This document shows positions 1 through 8,543 of a DNA stretch of 64,000 bases, piece after piece (within the stretch, counting starts at the first letter, position 1; the number at the start of each line of letters is the position of its first letter). This stretch comes from Janthinobacterium sp. (lineage in GTDB: Bacteria; Pseudomonadota; Gammaproteobacteria; Burkholderiales; Chitinibacteraceae), in the NCBI GenBank assembly GCA_025360045.1, contig JANYCY010000070.1, positions 117,820 to 181,819 on the forward strand, given 5' to 3'. The notes under the pieces are model-generated. The model was given only the letters and a program-made list of their open reading frames with translations. It searched no databases and had not been told where the DNA came from. A program made the translations under genes and the position numbers.

Positions 1-377
1 ACACCTAAACGCTGCGAGCTAGCTAATACCATTGCGACCGCTTCATAATTTGCGTCTTTATCAGGGCGAATATGAAACTCTGGCTGTTTGGCTTTTTGAG
101 CTGCATCAGATAGATTTTTTTCTAATTCAGCACGATTAGCTAAAGGAACGCCTGCCCAAGAAATAACATTATTACTGCCAATATCAATCTGGACGACTTC
201 AGGCTTTTCAGTCACCGTTGAAGGTGAATTAACCGGCATATCCAATTTAACTGCATGCGTTTGAATGGGGATGGTGATAATCAGCATAATCAACAAAACC
301 AACATCACGTCAATCAATGGCGTGGTGTTAATTTCCATCATCATATCATCGTCATTACCACCGATTTGCATTGCCAT
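1..377 (-). CDS. exbD: ExbD/TolR biopolymer transport protein, second copy (partial, C-terminus outside window)
   Basis: Inner-membrane subunit of the TonB-ExbB-ExbD motor, which uses the proton gradient to energise outer-membrane receptors. The start is the ATG at 377, preceded by a GGAG ribosome site. About 125 residues are visible: a short acidic cytoplasmic start (GGNDDDMMMEINTTPLIDVM), one transmembrane helix carrying the conserved proton-path Asp in PLIDVM, then the beginning of the periplasmic domain. The frame is still open at base 1, so only the end is missing. It lies 92 bp downstream of another exbD, giving the order tonB-exbB-exbD-exbD. Family assignment is firm; its role relative to the first copy cannot be told from sequence. 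Confidence 0.93.
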   Translation of the reverse strand, partial: MAMQIGGNDDDMMMEINTTPLIDVMLVLLIMLIITIPIQTHAVKLDMPVNSPSTVTEKPEVVQIDIGSNNVISWAGVPLANRAELEKNLSDAAQKAKQPEFHIRPDKDANYEAVAMVLASSQRLG

Positions 378-469
378 AATCGTTCTCCACAGCGCGTTTA
401 CTTTGTCTATCTAGGCAGTGATCAGCGATTTAAATATCTAAACCGCCGATCTATACTTACACACCGCAA

Positions 470-907
470 TTAATTTCTAGCCGGTGGCTCGGTAATAAAA
501 GCAATTTTTACAATACCCGCTCTTTGTACCGCTAAAACAATACGGCCTACCGAGCTATATTTAGAAGACATATCGCCGCGAATATGGATTTCTGGTTGTG
601 GATCCATTTTTGCAACTTTCACCAATCGAGCCAGCAATTCTTCATCTGACTTTACTTGGCTGATATTCCAATAAATATTGCTTTTATCATCCACGCCTAA
701 AACAATGTTTTCTGGCTTGGTTTGCGTCGGAATATTGACTTCTTTTGGCAAAGTCAATTTAATCGTCTGCGTTACAACTGGAATAGTGATCAAAAAGATG
801 ATGAGCAATACCAGCATCACATCCACTAAAGGTGTGGTATTGATGGCAGATATCACCTCACCTTCATCTAGGCTAGAAGCCCTTTGTCCTGGCCGCAGAT
901 ATCTCAT
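470..907 (-). CDS. exbD: ExbD/TolR biopolymer transport protein, first copy
   Basis: A 145-residue ExbD protein, the usual family length. It has a cytoplasmic tail, a single transmembrane segment (roughly residues 25-45) with the signature NTTPLVDVMLVLLIIF containing the essential Asp, and a periplasmic domain ending in TEPPARN. The start codon lies 5 bp after the exbB stop, so the two are almost certainly cotranscribed and coupled. Known role: with ExbB it forms the proton-driven motor that transmits energy through TonB. It differs clearly from the downstream exbD, so the pair is an old duplication rather than a recent tandem copy. Confidence 0.95.
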   Translation of the reverse strand: MRYLRPGQRASSLDEGEVISAINTTPLVDVMLVLLIIFLITIPVVTQTIKLTLPKEVNIPTQTKPENIVLGVDDKSNIYWNISQVKSDEELLARLVKVAKMDPQPEIHIRGDMSSKYSSVGRIVLAVQRAGIVKIAFITEPPARN

Positions 908-912
908 GATGA

Positions 913-1650
913 TTACTTAGGTGTGCTGAGTAAATTGGTGTGCAAGCGAGCAGCCACGGTATGAACCATTTCGACTACCAGCTTATTGCGACGTACCAAC
1001 CAGTTATAACCCAATACCGCGGGTACGGCTACAGCCAGACCAATCGCCGTCATGATCAAGGACTCGCCTACTGGGCCAGCTACTTTATCGATAGACGCTT
1101 GACCAGAAATACCAATAGCTGTCAGCGCGTGGTAAATGCCCCATACCGTACCGAACAGACCCACGAAAGGCGCAGTCGAGCCAACGGTTGCAATTACCGA
1201 CATACCTGCTTGCATCTTGCTGCTAGCGTGATCTGCTGCATCGTAAGTTGCCATTGAAACCCAAGTGTTTAGATCAACGTTTTTGCTTAACTCACCGTTA
1301 TGCTCGCTAGCGGCTTGTGCACCTGCATGAGCCACTGAGCTGTAAATGCCGTCGTCTTTCAAAACTTTAGTCTTAGCCAGCAACTCAGGACCACGGGCTT
1401 TGAGCAGCTCACGACCTAATTTAATCAGGCGACGTTGATCCAGAATTTTAACAATCCCTACATACCATGTGGCCGCCGACATCGTCAGCAAGATCACCAA
1501 AGTACCACGGGCAACGATATCACCCTGAGCCCATAACGCATCAATCCCGTAAGGATTGGCAACGGATTCGGTGGTATTCGCCAAAACTGGCAGTGCACAT
1601 GCAGCAGCAGCGGCTGCAAACATAAAGAATTGGCGGGAGAACTTAGCCAT
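913..1650 (-). CDS. exbB: ExbB / MotA-TolQ family proton channel protein
   Basis: A 245-residue MotA/TolQ/ExbB family protein, which forms the pentameric proton channel of the TonB system. The N-terminus looks like a cleavable signal or extra hydrophobic segment (AAAAAACALPVLA). A first transmembrane helix follows near residues 48-65. The two conserved channel helices lie near 155-175 (GSTAPFVGLFGTVWGI) and 195-215 (MTAIGLAVAVPAVLGYN). The gene sits between tonB (33 bp upstream) and exbD. The GST-PFVGLFGTVWGI core is diagnostic of ExbB/TolQ; the TonB neighbour favours ExbB over TolQ. Confidence 0.95.
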   Translation of the reverse strand: MAKFSRQFFMFAAAAAACALPVLANTTESVANPYGIDALWAQGDIVARGTLVILLTMSAATWYVGIVKILDQRRLIKLGRELLKARGPELLAKTKVLKDDGIYSSVAHAGAQAASEHNGELSKNVDLNTWVSMATYDAADHASSKMQAGMSVIATVGSTAPFVGLFGTVWGIYHALTAIGISGQASIDKVAGPVGESLIMTAIGLAVAVPAVLGYNWLVRRNKLVVEMVHTVAARLHTNLLSTPK

Positions 1651-1683
1651 GATTTACTCCATTCGTTTAGGTGAGGGTCTTAA

Positions 1684-2334
1684 TTATTCTGAATCAAGTT
1701 TGAAAGAAACTTCTTGCTCAAAGATCGTATCCGCCTTGCAGTGATTACCCTGTAATGACTGTTTAGCCGCTTGTAAAAACTGACTACGGAAAGAAGGGGG
1801 AATCCCGCTGGTAAACTTAGAGCTGATAATTTCAGCCAGTTTCCCTTCGCCATTGGTTCTGTAAACCAAAGTAACGATGCCACTGATGTCTTCAGCCAAG
1901 GCTTTACGCGGAAACTCAAGCCCACCAAATTTAGTACAATTACCCGCCGTTGAAATCGGGCCAGCTGGCGCGGCTACAGGAGCGGCAGTTGCCTGAGGCA
2001 CAGCAGGAGCAGAGGGTGCTTTTGCTTCTGATGTCGCCTGAATCGTATTTGTCGACTGGGTAGTCGGTGCTACGACAGGCGGTGGAACATAAGCCGGCTG
2101 CTGCTGAGGTGGTGGAGGAGCAGTATCCTTCACCACTTTTTCAATTTTTGGGGGTGGCGGCGGCGGTGGCGGCGGCTCACTGATCACAGCCACTTCAACT
2201 TTCTGCTCAATAACCTTAACTAGGTTTTTGCCTAGACCGGTAATCAAGGCATAGGCTACGAGCACATGCAAGGCAGCCACTCCAGCCAAGCCTACTGCAC
2301 GACGATCACGTGCGTTCTGGCCAAAAGCTTCCAC
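1684..2334 (-). CDS. tonB: TonB energy transducer
   Basis: A periplasm-spanning protein that links the ExbB-ExbD motor to outer-membrane receptors. The GTG at 2334 is preferred: AAGGAG lies 6 bases upstream, whereas a GTG at 2358 in the same frame has no such site. This gives 216 residues. It has an N-terminal membrane anchor (residues about 12-30, VGLAGVAALHVLVAYALI), a Pro-rich linker with a run of nine prolines and the Pro-Lys/Pro-Gln stretch typical of TonB, an Ala/Pro segment, and a C-terminal TonB domain (KFGGLEFPRKALAEDISGIV). First gene of the tonB-exbB-exbD-exbD operon. Confidence 0.94.
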   Translation of the reverse strand: MEAFGQNARDRRAVGLAGVAALHVLVAYALITGLGKNLVKVIEQKVEVAVISEPPPPPPPPPKIEKVVKDTAPPPPQQQPAYVPPPVVAPTTQSTNTIQATSEAKAPSAPAVPQATAAPVAAPAGPISTAGNCTKFGGLEFPRKALAEDISGIVTLVYRTNGEGKLAEIISSKFTSGIPPSFRSQFLQAAKQSLQGNHCKADTIFEQEVSFKLDSE

Positions 2335-2401
2335 TATGCTCTCCTTTAAATGATTCACGAAATAACTTAATAAAACGATTAAGTAAGCACACTAATAAGA
2401 T

Positions 2402-2432
2402 ACCCTAATAAAAAATGTTTTTTCACTAGGGT
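2402..2432. promoter_or_regulatory. Palindromic hairpin upstream of tonB
   Basis: ACCCTA at 2402-2407 pairs with TAGGGT at 2427-2432, and the stem is extended by an A-run opposite a T-run. It lies about 70 bp upstream of the tonB start in an AT-rich stretch, so it may be an operator, or a stem in the tonB leader. It does not match the Fur box consensus well. The structure is visible; the function is not known. Confidence 0.3.
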
Positions 2433-2656
2433 TTTCACTAATTAAGAGAATATAATTTATGCGAAATTAGCAAAGAGCATCATCAATTAATTACTCAACA
2501 CGTAAACAAAAAATCTAACCGGCAGTATTTCATTACGAATTTTAAATGAAGCTTAAAACTCAAACACCTGCCATCATATACACAATAGATAACCATTCAA
2601 AAAAACATATAGTTATATTGTTATGCTTTATATATAAAAATATTTCGCCAAATCAA

Positions 2657-2686
2657 AACCTACAGGACAAACATGCCCTGTAGGTT
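2657..2686 (-). terminator. Rho-independent terminator of the TonB-dependent receptor gene
   Basis: Ten-base perfect inverted repeat, AACCTACAGG (2657-2666) and CCTGTAGGTT (2677-2686), 13 bp downstream of the receptor stop codon. Read on the minus strand it is followed by a T-rich stretch (TTTTGATTT). This separates the receptor transcript from the tonB operon. Confidence 0.75.
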
Positions 2687-2699
2687 GTTGTCGACAAGA

Positions 2700-5174
2700 T
2701 TAGAAAGAGTACTTACCGCCAAGAGAGAAGAAGCGGCCACGAACGCCATATATATCAGCAAAACCCATATTGCTAGTGCCTACATCGGTAAACGGAGGCA
2801 TACGATCAAATACGTTTTTCACTGCGGCATCGATTTTAAAGTTCTTAAAACCGGTGTAGCTTACAGTAAAGTCTGTTTCTGAATGGCTTGGCACTTCACG
2901 CTCATCCGTAACTGGATCAGTATTGGTTACTGGATCCTTACGATTCACGAACCCTGCCGTTGTCTTAACAGAAACGGCACCGATCCAACCAGCGGCCTCC
3001 GCTTCAACACGGAAAGTGTTCCGCCATGTTGGGTTGTTAAATATATTCTTCCAATCTTCCGTTTGATTGTCGCCATTTACTTTTTCATTCGTTAGATAAA
3101 ATGAATTGGTATTACCAATAGTAAATGCAGCAATTGACGTTGGAATACGGAATTTAAGCTCTGTATCAATACCCTCTACAGTCAAGCCATTCATATTCAT
3201 CAAGCCAGTATTAATAACAATACCGCGAGTTGCGTATATATATTCACCCTTCTTTATGGCTTGTAATTGTGTTGGTACATCAATCACATCGGATTTTTTA
3301 GTTCTCCACCAATCCATTGAGCCACTGAATGGACCATTTTCAACAACTACACCAATATTGAATGATTCGCCACTTTCAGGCTTCAACTGATCATTACTAC
3401 CATTAAGGTAATAACCCTCTACTTTGCAATCATCTTTTAATTTCAGTGCCCTGCACTCTTCTTTTAACTGAACAGTGTAAGCGCCTTCATCAACCCCACC
3501 CTTTAATTGCTTCAGGGTTGGCATACGGAAACTAGCGGTATAAGACCCACGGAACATTAGCTCTGGGATTGGCTGGTAACGTGCGGCGATACGAGGCGAG
3601 GCTTTTGAGGCCGTATCGTAACTGTCGTAGCGCAGCGCTGCTTGTAACTCAAGAGTCTTATCCAGTGGAATAGATAGCTCCGCAAAAACAGCCTTTGCAT
3701 TACGGGATGCATCTACTGCCGCTTGCTGAATACTCCCAAATACACCGCCAGCTTGCGATAGTGCATCAGGAGTATCTTTCAAAGCTTCACGAGTGAAAGA
3801 AGTTCCAATCGCGAATGCTAAAGGACCACCTGGCAAGCTAATACCTGTTTCACCACTAATCTTTGCATCAACAAAGGAAAGCGTGTTTTTCCCTTCGCGG
3901 CGAGGAGTTACCTTCAACGAATCAACAATGGCCTGATCATTCTTGGTTGATGTTCCATCGATCTTGCCGCTATTCAGAGCGTCATAAAACTTTTCCATAT
4001 CAAGATAATTACTATCTTTATTGGTTTGTTCACTTACGCCATGGCCAGCTGAAACACTCCAGTCAAATCCTTTAATTGCACCATCCAAGCCCACTACAAA
4101 CTGATACAGGGATGACTCACGATCTGTAATTCGTGGGCCACCTTGCAAAAAGCGGCCTTTATACGTATTTGTTGCACTACCAGGGACAGGTAAAACACCT
4201 GGTGCAGGATGCGCTTCAAAATGATCATCACTCTTAGAGTAAAAACCACTAACATAAGCACGAATATCGTCGGTTAGCGCCACATTCGCCAACAGCATGC
4301 CCGTTTTACGATCAGCACCGTTATATGCAGTTAAAAGCTCTGAGTTAAAATCAAAAACACATGAACCTGCTGAATTAATTGACTCAGCAGGACATGGCTT
4401 ATATGGCTTGCCTTTTAAATTTCCTGTCGGCGCATAGGTACTACGCTGATCATGCCCATCAAAACGGCGAAAATCTGCAGATTTTGTCAAATCACGATCT
4501 TTGCGCAGAATAGCATCGCGCTTAAAGACATCAAAGCTTGCAAAGACATTAAACCCCTGCTCACCTAGATCACCATAACCACCACTAAGCCCAAAGCTCT
4601 TCTCGGTACCATCACCACGGCTTGACTGCCCAAAGTTAGTGCGAACTTCGCCACCTTGGTAATTCTTCTTGGTAATAAAGTTGACTACCCCACCAACCGC
4701 ATCTGCACCATAAACGGCAGAACCACCATCTTTCAAGATCTCCACGCGTTCAATTGCCGCGACGGGGATCATATTGACGTCAACGCCAGATGGAGATGAT
4801 GTATCGCCGATTGCACTTACGGGCAAACGATGACCATTCAGCAAAACGAGGACATCACCCGCACCCAAGCCACGCATTTTAATGGTGGAGCTACCTGATG
4901 CTGATGGCGAATTACTCGTTAACTCGCCTTGATCCATAATATCCATGGAGGCTAAGTTTTTGAGCAGCTCATTAACGGAAGTCGCAGCAATCTTTTCAAT
5001 CTGCTTGCGAGAAACTGTTTCAACAGGCGTAGAACCTTCTTTCTTAATCCGCTTAATACTCGAACCCGTCACTTCAACGCGCTCAACCTTATTTACTTTT
5101 TCTTCTGCCTGAGCATTGATTGCCGCACCGGCACCGATTAAAGCGATCGCAACCGCTAGTTGTTTCATCCGCAT
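2700..5174 (-). CDS. TonB-dependent outer-membrane receptor
   Basis: An 824-residue outer-membrane beta-barrel receptor that imports a ligand using TonB energy. The ATG at 5174 is chosen because AGGGGGC lies just upstream and it gives a clean signal peptide (MKQLAVAIALIGAGAAINAQA, cut near residue 23). A TonB-box-like VERVEVTGS follows, then the plug domain (about residues 45-165; KMRGLG, VLVLLNGHR, IERVEILKDGGSAVYGADAVGGVVNFIT), and a 22-strand-type barrel ending in the aromatic terminus GGKYSF. Two cysteine pairs occur in predicted loops (CPAESINSAGSC and CRALKLKDDC). The substrate cannot be read from sequence; the type resembles receptors for siderophores, cobalamin or glycans. It neighbours tonB-exbB-exbD. 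Confidence 0.93.
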   Translation of the reverse strand: MRMKQLAVAIALIGAGAAINAQAEEKVNKVERVEVTGSSIKRIKKEGSTPVETVSRKQIEKIAATSVNELLKNLASMDIMDQGELTSNSPSASGSSTIKMRGLGAGDVLVLLNGHRLPVSAIGDTSSPSGVDVNMIPVAAIERVEILKDGGSAVYGADAVGGVVNFITKKNYQGGEVRTNFGQSSRGDGTEKSFGLSGGYGDLGEQGFNVFASFDVFKRDAILRKDRDLTKSADFRRFDGHDQRSTYAPTGNLKGKPYKPCPAESINSAGSCVFDFNSELLTAYNGADRKTGMLLANVALTDDIRAYVSGFYSKSDDHFEAHPAPGVLPVPGSATNTYKGRFLQGGPRITDRESSLYQFVVGLDGAIKGFDWSVSAGHGVSEQTNKDSNYLDMEKFYDALNSGKIDGTSTKNDQAIVDSLKVTPRREGKNTLSFVDAKISGETGISLPGGPLAFAIGTSFTREALKDTPDALSQAGGVFGSIQQAAVDASRNAKAVFAELSIPLDKTLELQAALRYDSYDTASKASPRIAARYQPIPELMFRGSYTASFRMPTLKQLKGGVDEGAYTVQLKEECRALKLKDDCKVEGYYLNGSNDQLKPESGESFNIGVVVENGPFSGSMDWWRTKKSDVIDVPTQLQAIKKGEYIYATRGIVINTGLMNMNGLTVEGIDTELKFRIPTSIAAFTIGNTNSFYLTNEKVNGDNQTEDWKNIFNNPTWRNTFRVEAEAAGWIGAVSVKTTAGFVNRKDPVTNTDPVTDEREVPSHSETDFTVSYTGFKNFKIDAAVKNVFDRMPPFTDVGTSNMGFADIYGVRGRFFSLGGKYSF

Positions 5175-5965
5175 GAAAGCCCCCTGATTTTTAGACTTAC
5201 AAATACTCACTATTAAAAGTGAGATCTCTCGCTCTGCTTTACCGCTGTCTAAGTGCCTGCGGCTTGCGCTAAGTAAAAATTACCATAGGTGAATATTGCG
5301 AATGTAACGATATGTAACCACCACAAGAGGCCAGTCATGGCGGTTTTGGAGTAATTTCTTTGGGGTAGTTTTGATGCAAATCAAGAAATAATCGACAAGC
5401 TAGGGATAGTCCCAACTAGAGTTCCTTACAATAAAATTTACATTTTTTTTATTCTTTCGACAAAAAAATCGCAATACAACAAAATACTTATGCCAAAAAA
5501 ATCAATGAGATAGGACAATTCTTACAAAAAAACGTACGAATTTTACTCATACCACCCCAAGCATCTGTAAGTAAAAAATGTCGACACCACTCATCAAGAA
5601 GCGGCTGAAGCTCAATAAGCTCAAAAAAATGCACGCATTTTTATGCTTTCTTTACTCCAAGACTCGTACTTTTAATACGTTTTTAACAATAGATTAGGGG
5701 CGAAAATACTCAAAATTTCGTATTTCCTTGTCATTATTTATTTATAAATCCCCCTACATATTCGTGTCATTTGAGTGATATCTACCACACTTTTTTATGC
5801 TGCATTGCAATATAAAACACGCATGAAACATTGGCGTAATGAATTTATGCCCTTCCATAAAGTCTAATGAAATCGATTCCTTGTCTTTCACAAGCGGGCT
5901 TGCCCTACTTTACCAATACAGATGGAGTCGTTATGGTCTAAGCCTCTTTCCTGCCGAGCATCGCT
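5175..5965. other. AT-rich divergent intergenic region between the receptor and crotonase genes
   Basis: About 790 bp with no convincing gene. It should hold the promoters of the receptor (minus) and the crotonase-like gene (plus). A perfect FNR-type palindrome lies at 5371-5384. Open frames on the plus strand near 5839-6060 only overlap the crotonase start in another frame. No Fur box that I would defend was seen. Confidence 0.6.
5371..5384. promoter_or_regulatory. FNR/ANR-type box upstream of the TonB-dependent receptor
   Basis: TTGATGCAAATCAA matches the FNR consensus TTGAT-N4-ATCAA at all ten defined positions. It is centred about 203 bp upstream of the receptor ATG. FNR/ANR proteins bind this site when oxygen is low. 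No well-placed -10 hexamer was identified for either neighbour, so direct control of the receptor is inference. Confidence 0.5.
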
Positions 5966-6661
5966 ATGAACTCACTTGTTTCTTATCAATCTACCAATGG
6001 CATTGCCACACTCACTTTAGCCAATGGCAAGGTCAATGCCATATCTATGGATGTCATTGAGGCGTTTAATCTCGCCCTCGATCAAGCCGAGCAAGACCAA
6101 GCCGTGGTGATCATTACCAGTAATACGGGGGTTTTATCGGCAGGTTATGATTTAAAAGTTATGAGTTCGGGGCTAGAAAACGCGATCCCTTTGGTAACTG
6201 CAGGCTCAAAGCTCAGCCGTCGGCTTTTATCCCACCCTCAGCCCGTCATCATGGCCTGCCCTGGCCATGCCATTGCAAAAGGCGCATTTCTGCTGCTGTC
6301 TGCGGATTACAGGATTGGCGTTGCTGGCCCATTTAGTATTGGATTAAATGAAGTGCAGATCGGCATGACCATGCCTTATACCGGCATTGAAATTGCCAAG
6401 GATAGATTAAGCCCAGCGGCCTTTCAGCGTGCGGTGATCAATGGGGAGATGTTTAATCCAGAAGGCGCTCTGGCCGCTGGATTTTTAGACTTACTGGTAG
6501 AGCCAGCAGACCTCATCAGCAGCACGCTGGAGATCGCCGAATCGCTGAAGAAAATCAGCATGAAGGCACACAAAAACACCAAGCTTAAAGTACGTAAAGC
6601 CCTATTAGAAATGCTGGACGCGACGATTGAGCTGGATAAAACGACTTTAAGTTTAGATTAA
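5966..6661 (+). CDS. Crotonase / enoyl-CoA hydratase-isomerase family protein
   Basis: A 231-residue crotonase-fold protein, slightly shorter than typical 255-260-residue enoyl-CoA hydratases. The N-terminal strand pattern (IATLTLANGKVNAISMDVI) and the CoA-binding/oxyanion segment (SAGYDLKVM) are clear, and a second family segment AKGAFLLLSADYRIG lies near residues 106-120. A Glu-containing loop (LNEVQIGM) lies where catalytic acids occur. The C-terminal helices appear reduced. The reaction (hydration, isomerisation or hydrolysis of an acyl-CoA) cannot be fixed from sequence. It stands alone and converges on the cupin gene. Confidence 0.85.
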   Translation: MNSLVSYQSTNGIATLTLANGKVNAISMDVIEAFNLALDQAEQDQAVVIITSNTGVLSAGYDLKVMSSGLENAIPLVTAGSKLSRRLLSHPQPVIMACPGHAIAKGAFLLLSADYRIGVAGPFSIGLNEVQIGMTMPYTGIEIAKDRLSPAAFQRAVINGEMFNPEGALAAGFLDLLVEPADLISSTLEIAESLKKISMKAHKNTKLKVRKALLEMLDATIELDKTTLSLD

Positions 6662-6762
6662 GCGTGGGCATGCCTACGCGGCGGATGGTGCACAGACGCG
6701 TGGGCATAAAACTTGCCCTATAGACATCAAGCCCAGCCTTTGGCATAAAGTAAATCGGAATT

Positions 6763-6835
6763 TATAGGGTGTACAACGACGCAGTCGTTGCGCACCAAGG
6801 GCCGGTGCGCAAGAAAAACGACTTGCACACCCTAT
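6763..6835. repeat. TATAGGGTGT palindromic interspersed repeat, copy A
   Basis: Starts TATAGGGTGTACAA and ends TTGCACACCCTAT, with an inner GTGCGC/GCGCAC stem, so the whole 73 bp folds as an imperfect hairpin. It lies between convergent genes. Closely related copies lie at 15666-15739 and 36684-36776, with a half copy at 39298-39332. This is a REP-like or miniature element; it may also terminate transcription from both sides. Confidence 0.8.
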
Positions 6836-6912
6836 GAAAAACAGCTTTTTTTTCTATGTGTTTGTCTTTAGTGATGCGCATAAGCATAAAAGCCTGCCCA
6901 GCCTACTCAACA

Positions 6913-7386
6913 TCAAGCAAGCCAACGTTCCCCCACTTGCGCCGTGGCATACCAAGCCAATAAATCACTGACTTTATCGTCCCCATCCTTCGGGGCCCAA
7001 GGGGCGAAATCAGCCTCGTCGATGGGCCTATAAGGCCCGTGCTTCACCTCAAATATCACCCCACCTTGATCCAAAGACAAAACGGCATGCCATGCGGCCT
7101 GAGGGTTTTCTACCACAGCAGCATCTTCACCCAACACGCAGCGGGCAATCACATAGCCTGCTTCATCAAAATTGAGCACCACAAAACGCCCCGCCAAGGG
7201 ATAAAGCAGCTCCCAAGTATGCGGATGACGATGAGGGCGAACCAGTGTGTTGGGCTCCATCGCAATGGCAAGCCGCTGAATAGGATCGCTTAATTCAGTG
7301 TGCAAATTAAAATTAGCGCGCAAGCGCGGTGAAGCCTGTGCTTGCGCTGCCAAATGAGCAATATCGCTGGGCGAGATGTGTTTCAT
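6913..7386 (-). CDS. WbuC-family cupin metalloprotein
   Basis: A 157-residue protein with a single cupin barrel. The metal-binding motif is visible as RPHRHPHTWELLYPLAGRF (around residues 49-67), and a second cupin half contains AWHAVLSLDQGG with a His ligand. The end ERW and the overall layout match the WbuC family, whose members usually lie in O-antigen clusters and whose reaction is not established to my knowledge. Here it is not in a glycan cluster but 2 bp downstream of an S4-domain gene, with which it is probably cotranscribed. Confidence 0.85.
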   Translation of the reverse strand: MKHISPSDIAHLAAQAQASPRLRANFNLHTELSDPIQRLAIAMEPNTLVRPHRHPHTWELLYPLAGRFVVLNFDEAGYVIARCVLGEDAAVVENPQAAWHAVLSLDQGGVIFEVKHGPYRPIDEADFAPWAPKDGDDKVSDLLAWYATAQVGERWLA

Positions 7387-7388
7387 CT

Positions 7389-7619
7389 TTACTCTGCAGC
7401 CGCCGCAACAACGCGGATCAACACGGCGTCACCCACTTGTACCACTTGCCCAGCGCGGATTTTGCAAGCTTTACGTAGCTCTTGCTGACCATCGACCTGC
7501 ACATCACCCGAGGCAACGATCTGCTTACCCTGCCCGCCAGAGCTAGCGACATTGGTGATTTTTAGCAAATTATGCAGTTCGATAAATTCATTACTAAGTT
7601 CAACTTCAAATTCTTGCAT
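7389..7619 (-). CDS. ybcJ: S4-domain RNA-binding protein, YbcJ-like
   Basis: A 76-residue protein consisting of one S4 RNA-binding domain. The signature is IELHNLLKITNVASSGGQGKQIVASGDVQVDG followed by basic residues (RKACKIRAGQVV), which forms the alpha-L RNA-binding surface seen in YbcJ and the N-terminus of RluC-type enzymes. Length equals the YbcJ family. Role likely in RNA or ribosome metabolism; the exact target is unknown. It is upstream of, and nearly abuts, the cupin gene. Confidence 0.85.
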   Translation of the reverse strand: MQEFEVELSNEFIELHNLLKITNVASSGGQGKQIVASGDVQVDGQQELRKACKIRAGQVVQVGDAVLIRVVAAAAE

Positions 7620-7703
7620 TTCTTAATCTCTTTTGAATACAACGTAAGAGGCGAATGATACCAGCTTGTAAGCAGACAAAAAACCTACACAAAAGCCAGC
7701 CCT

Positions 7704-8456
7704 TCACAAAGAATAAACCAGCCCTGCTCGCAAGCGTCGCACAATCCCTTGTAAATCCAGCTCATGGTGTGATTCTAATTTGGAAGCCGCAAATAATAGT
7801 TTAATCCAATTCATTTTGTAGCCTTCATCATTACTGGCAAATACAATCACGTTATAGCTATTAAATGCACGGCAATACCAAACACGGCCATTAAATACTC
7901 GCTTTAATCGCTCTAAGTAAATATTTAATTTAGCATCGGTGCCCCATAAATTAATCACCAAGACGCCTTTTTTAGATAAGGCCATACGGCAATGATCATA
8001 ATAAGATTCGCTAGCCAATACGCTAGGTAATCCGTCTTTATCATAAGCATCCAGCATAATCACATCGGCATCAGCTAAACCTTTTGTGATGTAATCAACC
8101 GCATCGGTTTCAATAATCGTAAATCGATCATTATCTGCAGGAATTGCAAACTCATCACGCAGAGCAATCACTTCTGAATTGATTTCTAAAGTGGTGGTTT
8201 TGCATTCAGGCAAATGCCGATAGCAGTATTTAGGCAAAGAGCCTCCGCCCAAGCCCACAATCAAAACCTGCTTAGGCTCTGGCACAAACAACAAAAAGCC
8301 CATCATGGTTTGTGAATAACCCAAGGCTAAGGCAAAAGGATCATCTAAATGCATGGCGCTTTGTATGGATTGCCCATCAAAACGCAATGACTTCACACCA
8401 TTCTCTGTCGTAAGATAAAGGGCTTGTTCAAGATATTCAGAAAAAGAGACGGTCAT
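7704..8456 (-). CDS. Spermidine synthase-like (polyamine aminopropyltransferase family) protein
   Basis: A 250-residue Rossmann-fold protein of the spermidine/spermine synthase superfamily. The nucleotide-binding glycine motif VLIVGLGGGSLPKY is near residues 85-98, an acidic residue binding the ribose is in TTLEINSEVI, and LDAYD (near 152-156) matches the catalytic Asp loop. The N-terminal tetramerisation part is short (FDGQSIQSAM). No S-adenosylmethionine decarboxylase gene is nearby, so true polyamine synthesis is not shown; many such paralogues are uncharacterised methyltransferase-like proteins. Confidence 0.8.
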   Translation of the reverse strand: MTVSFSEYLEQALYLTTENGVKSLRFDGQSIQSAMHLDDPFALALGYSQTMMGFLLFVPEPKQVLIVGLGGGSLPKYCYRHLPECKTTTLEINSEVIALRDEFAIPADNDRFTIIETDAVDYITKGLADADVIMLDAYDKDGLPSVLASESYYDHCRMALSKKGVLVINLWGTDAKLNIYLERLKRVFNGRVWYCRAFNSYNVIVFASNDEGYKMNWIKLLFAASKLESHHELDLQGIVRRLRAGLVYSL

Positions 8457-8543
8457 TAATTATGCCTAAAGAATTACGAATACGACGTACTACAACCCCG
8501 CTCACGGGAAAAAAACATACACAAGAAGAGTGTTTGGCATCTT

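Noticed and set aside
2359..2656. Fur box before tonB
   Set aside because: No stretch resembled GATAATGATAATCATTATC closely enough to report; the hairpin at 2402-2432 does not match either.
5839..6060. 73-residue plus-strand frame before and overlapping the crotonase gene
   Set aside because: Out of frame with the crotonase gene and ends within it; no domain.
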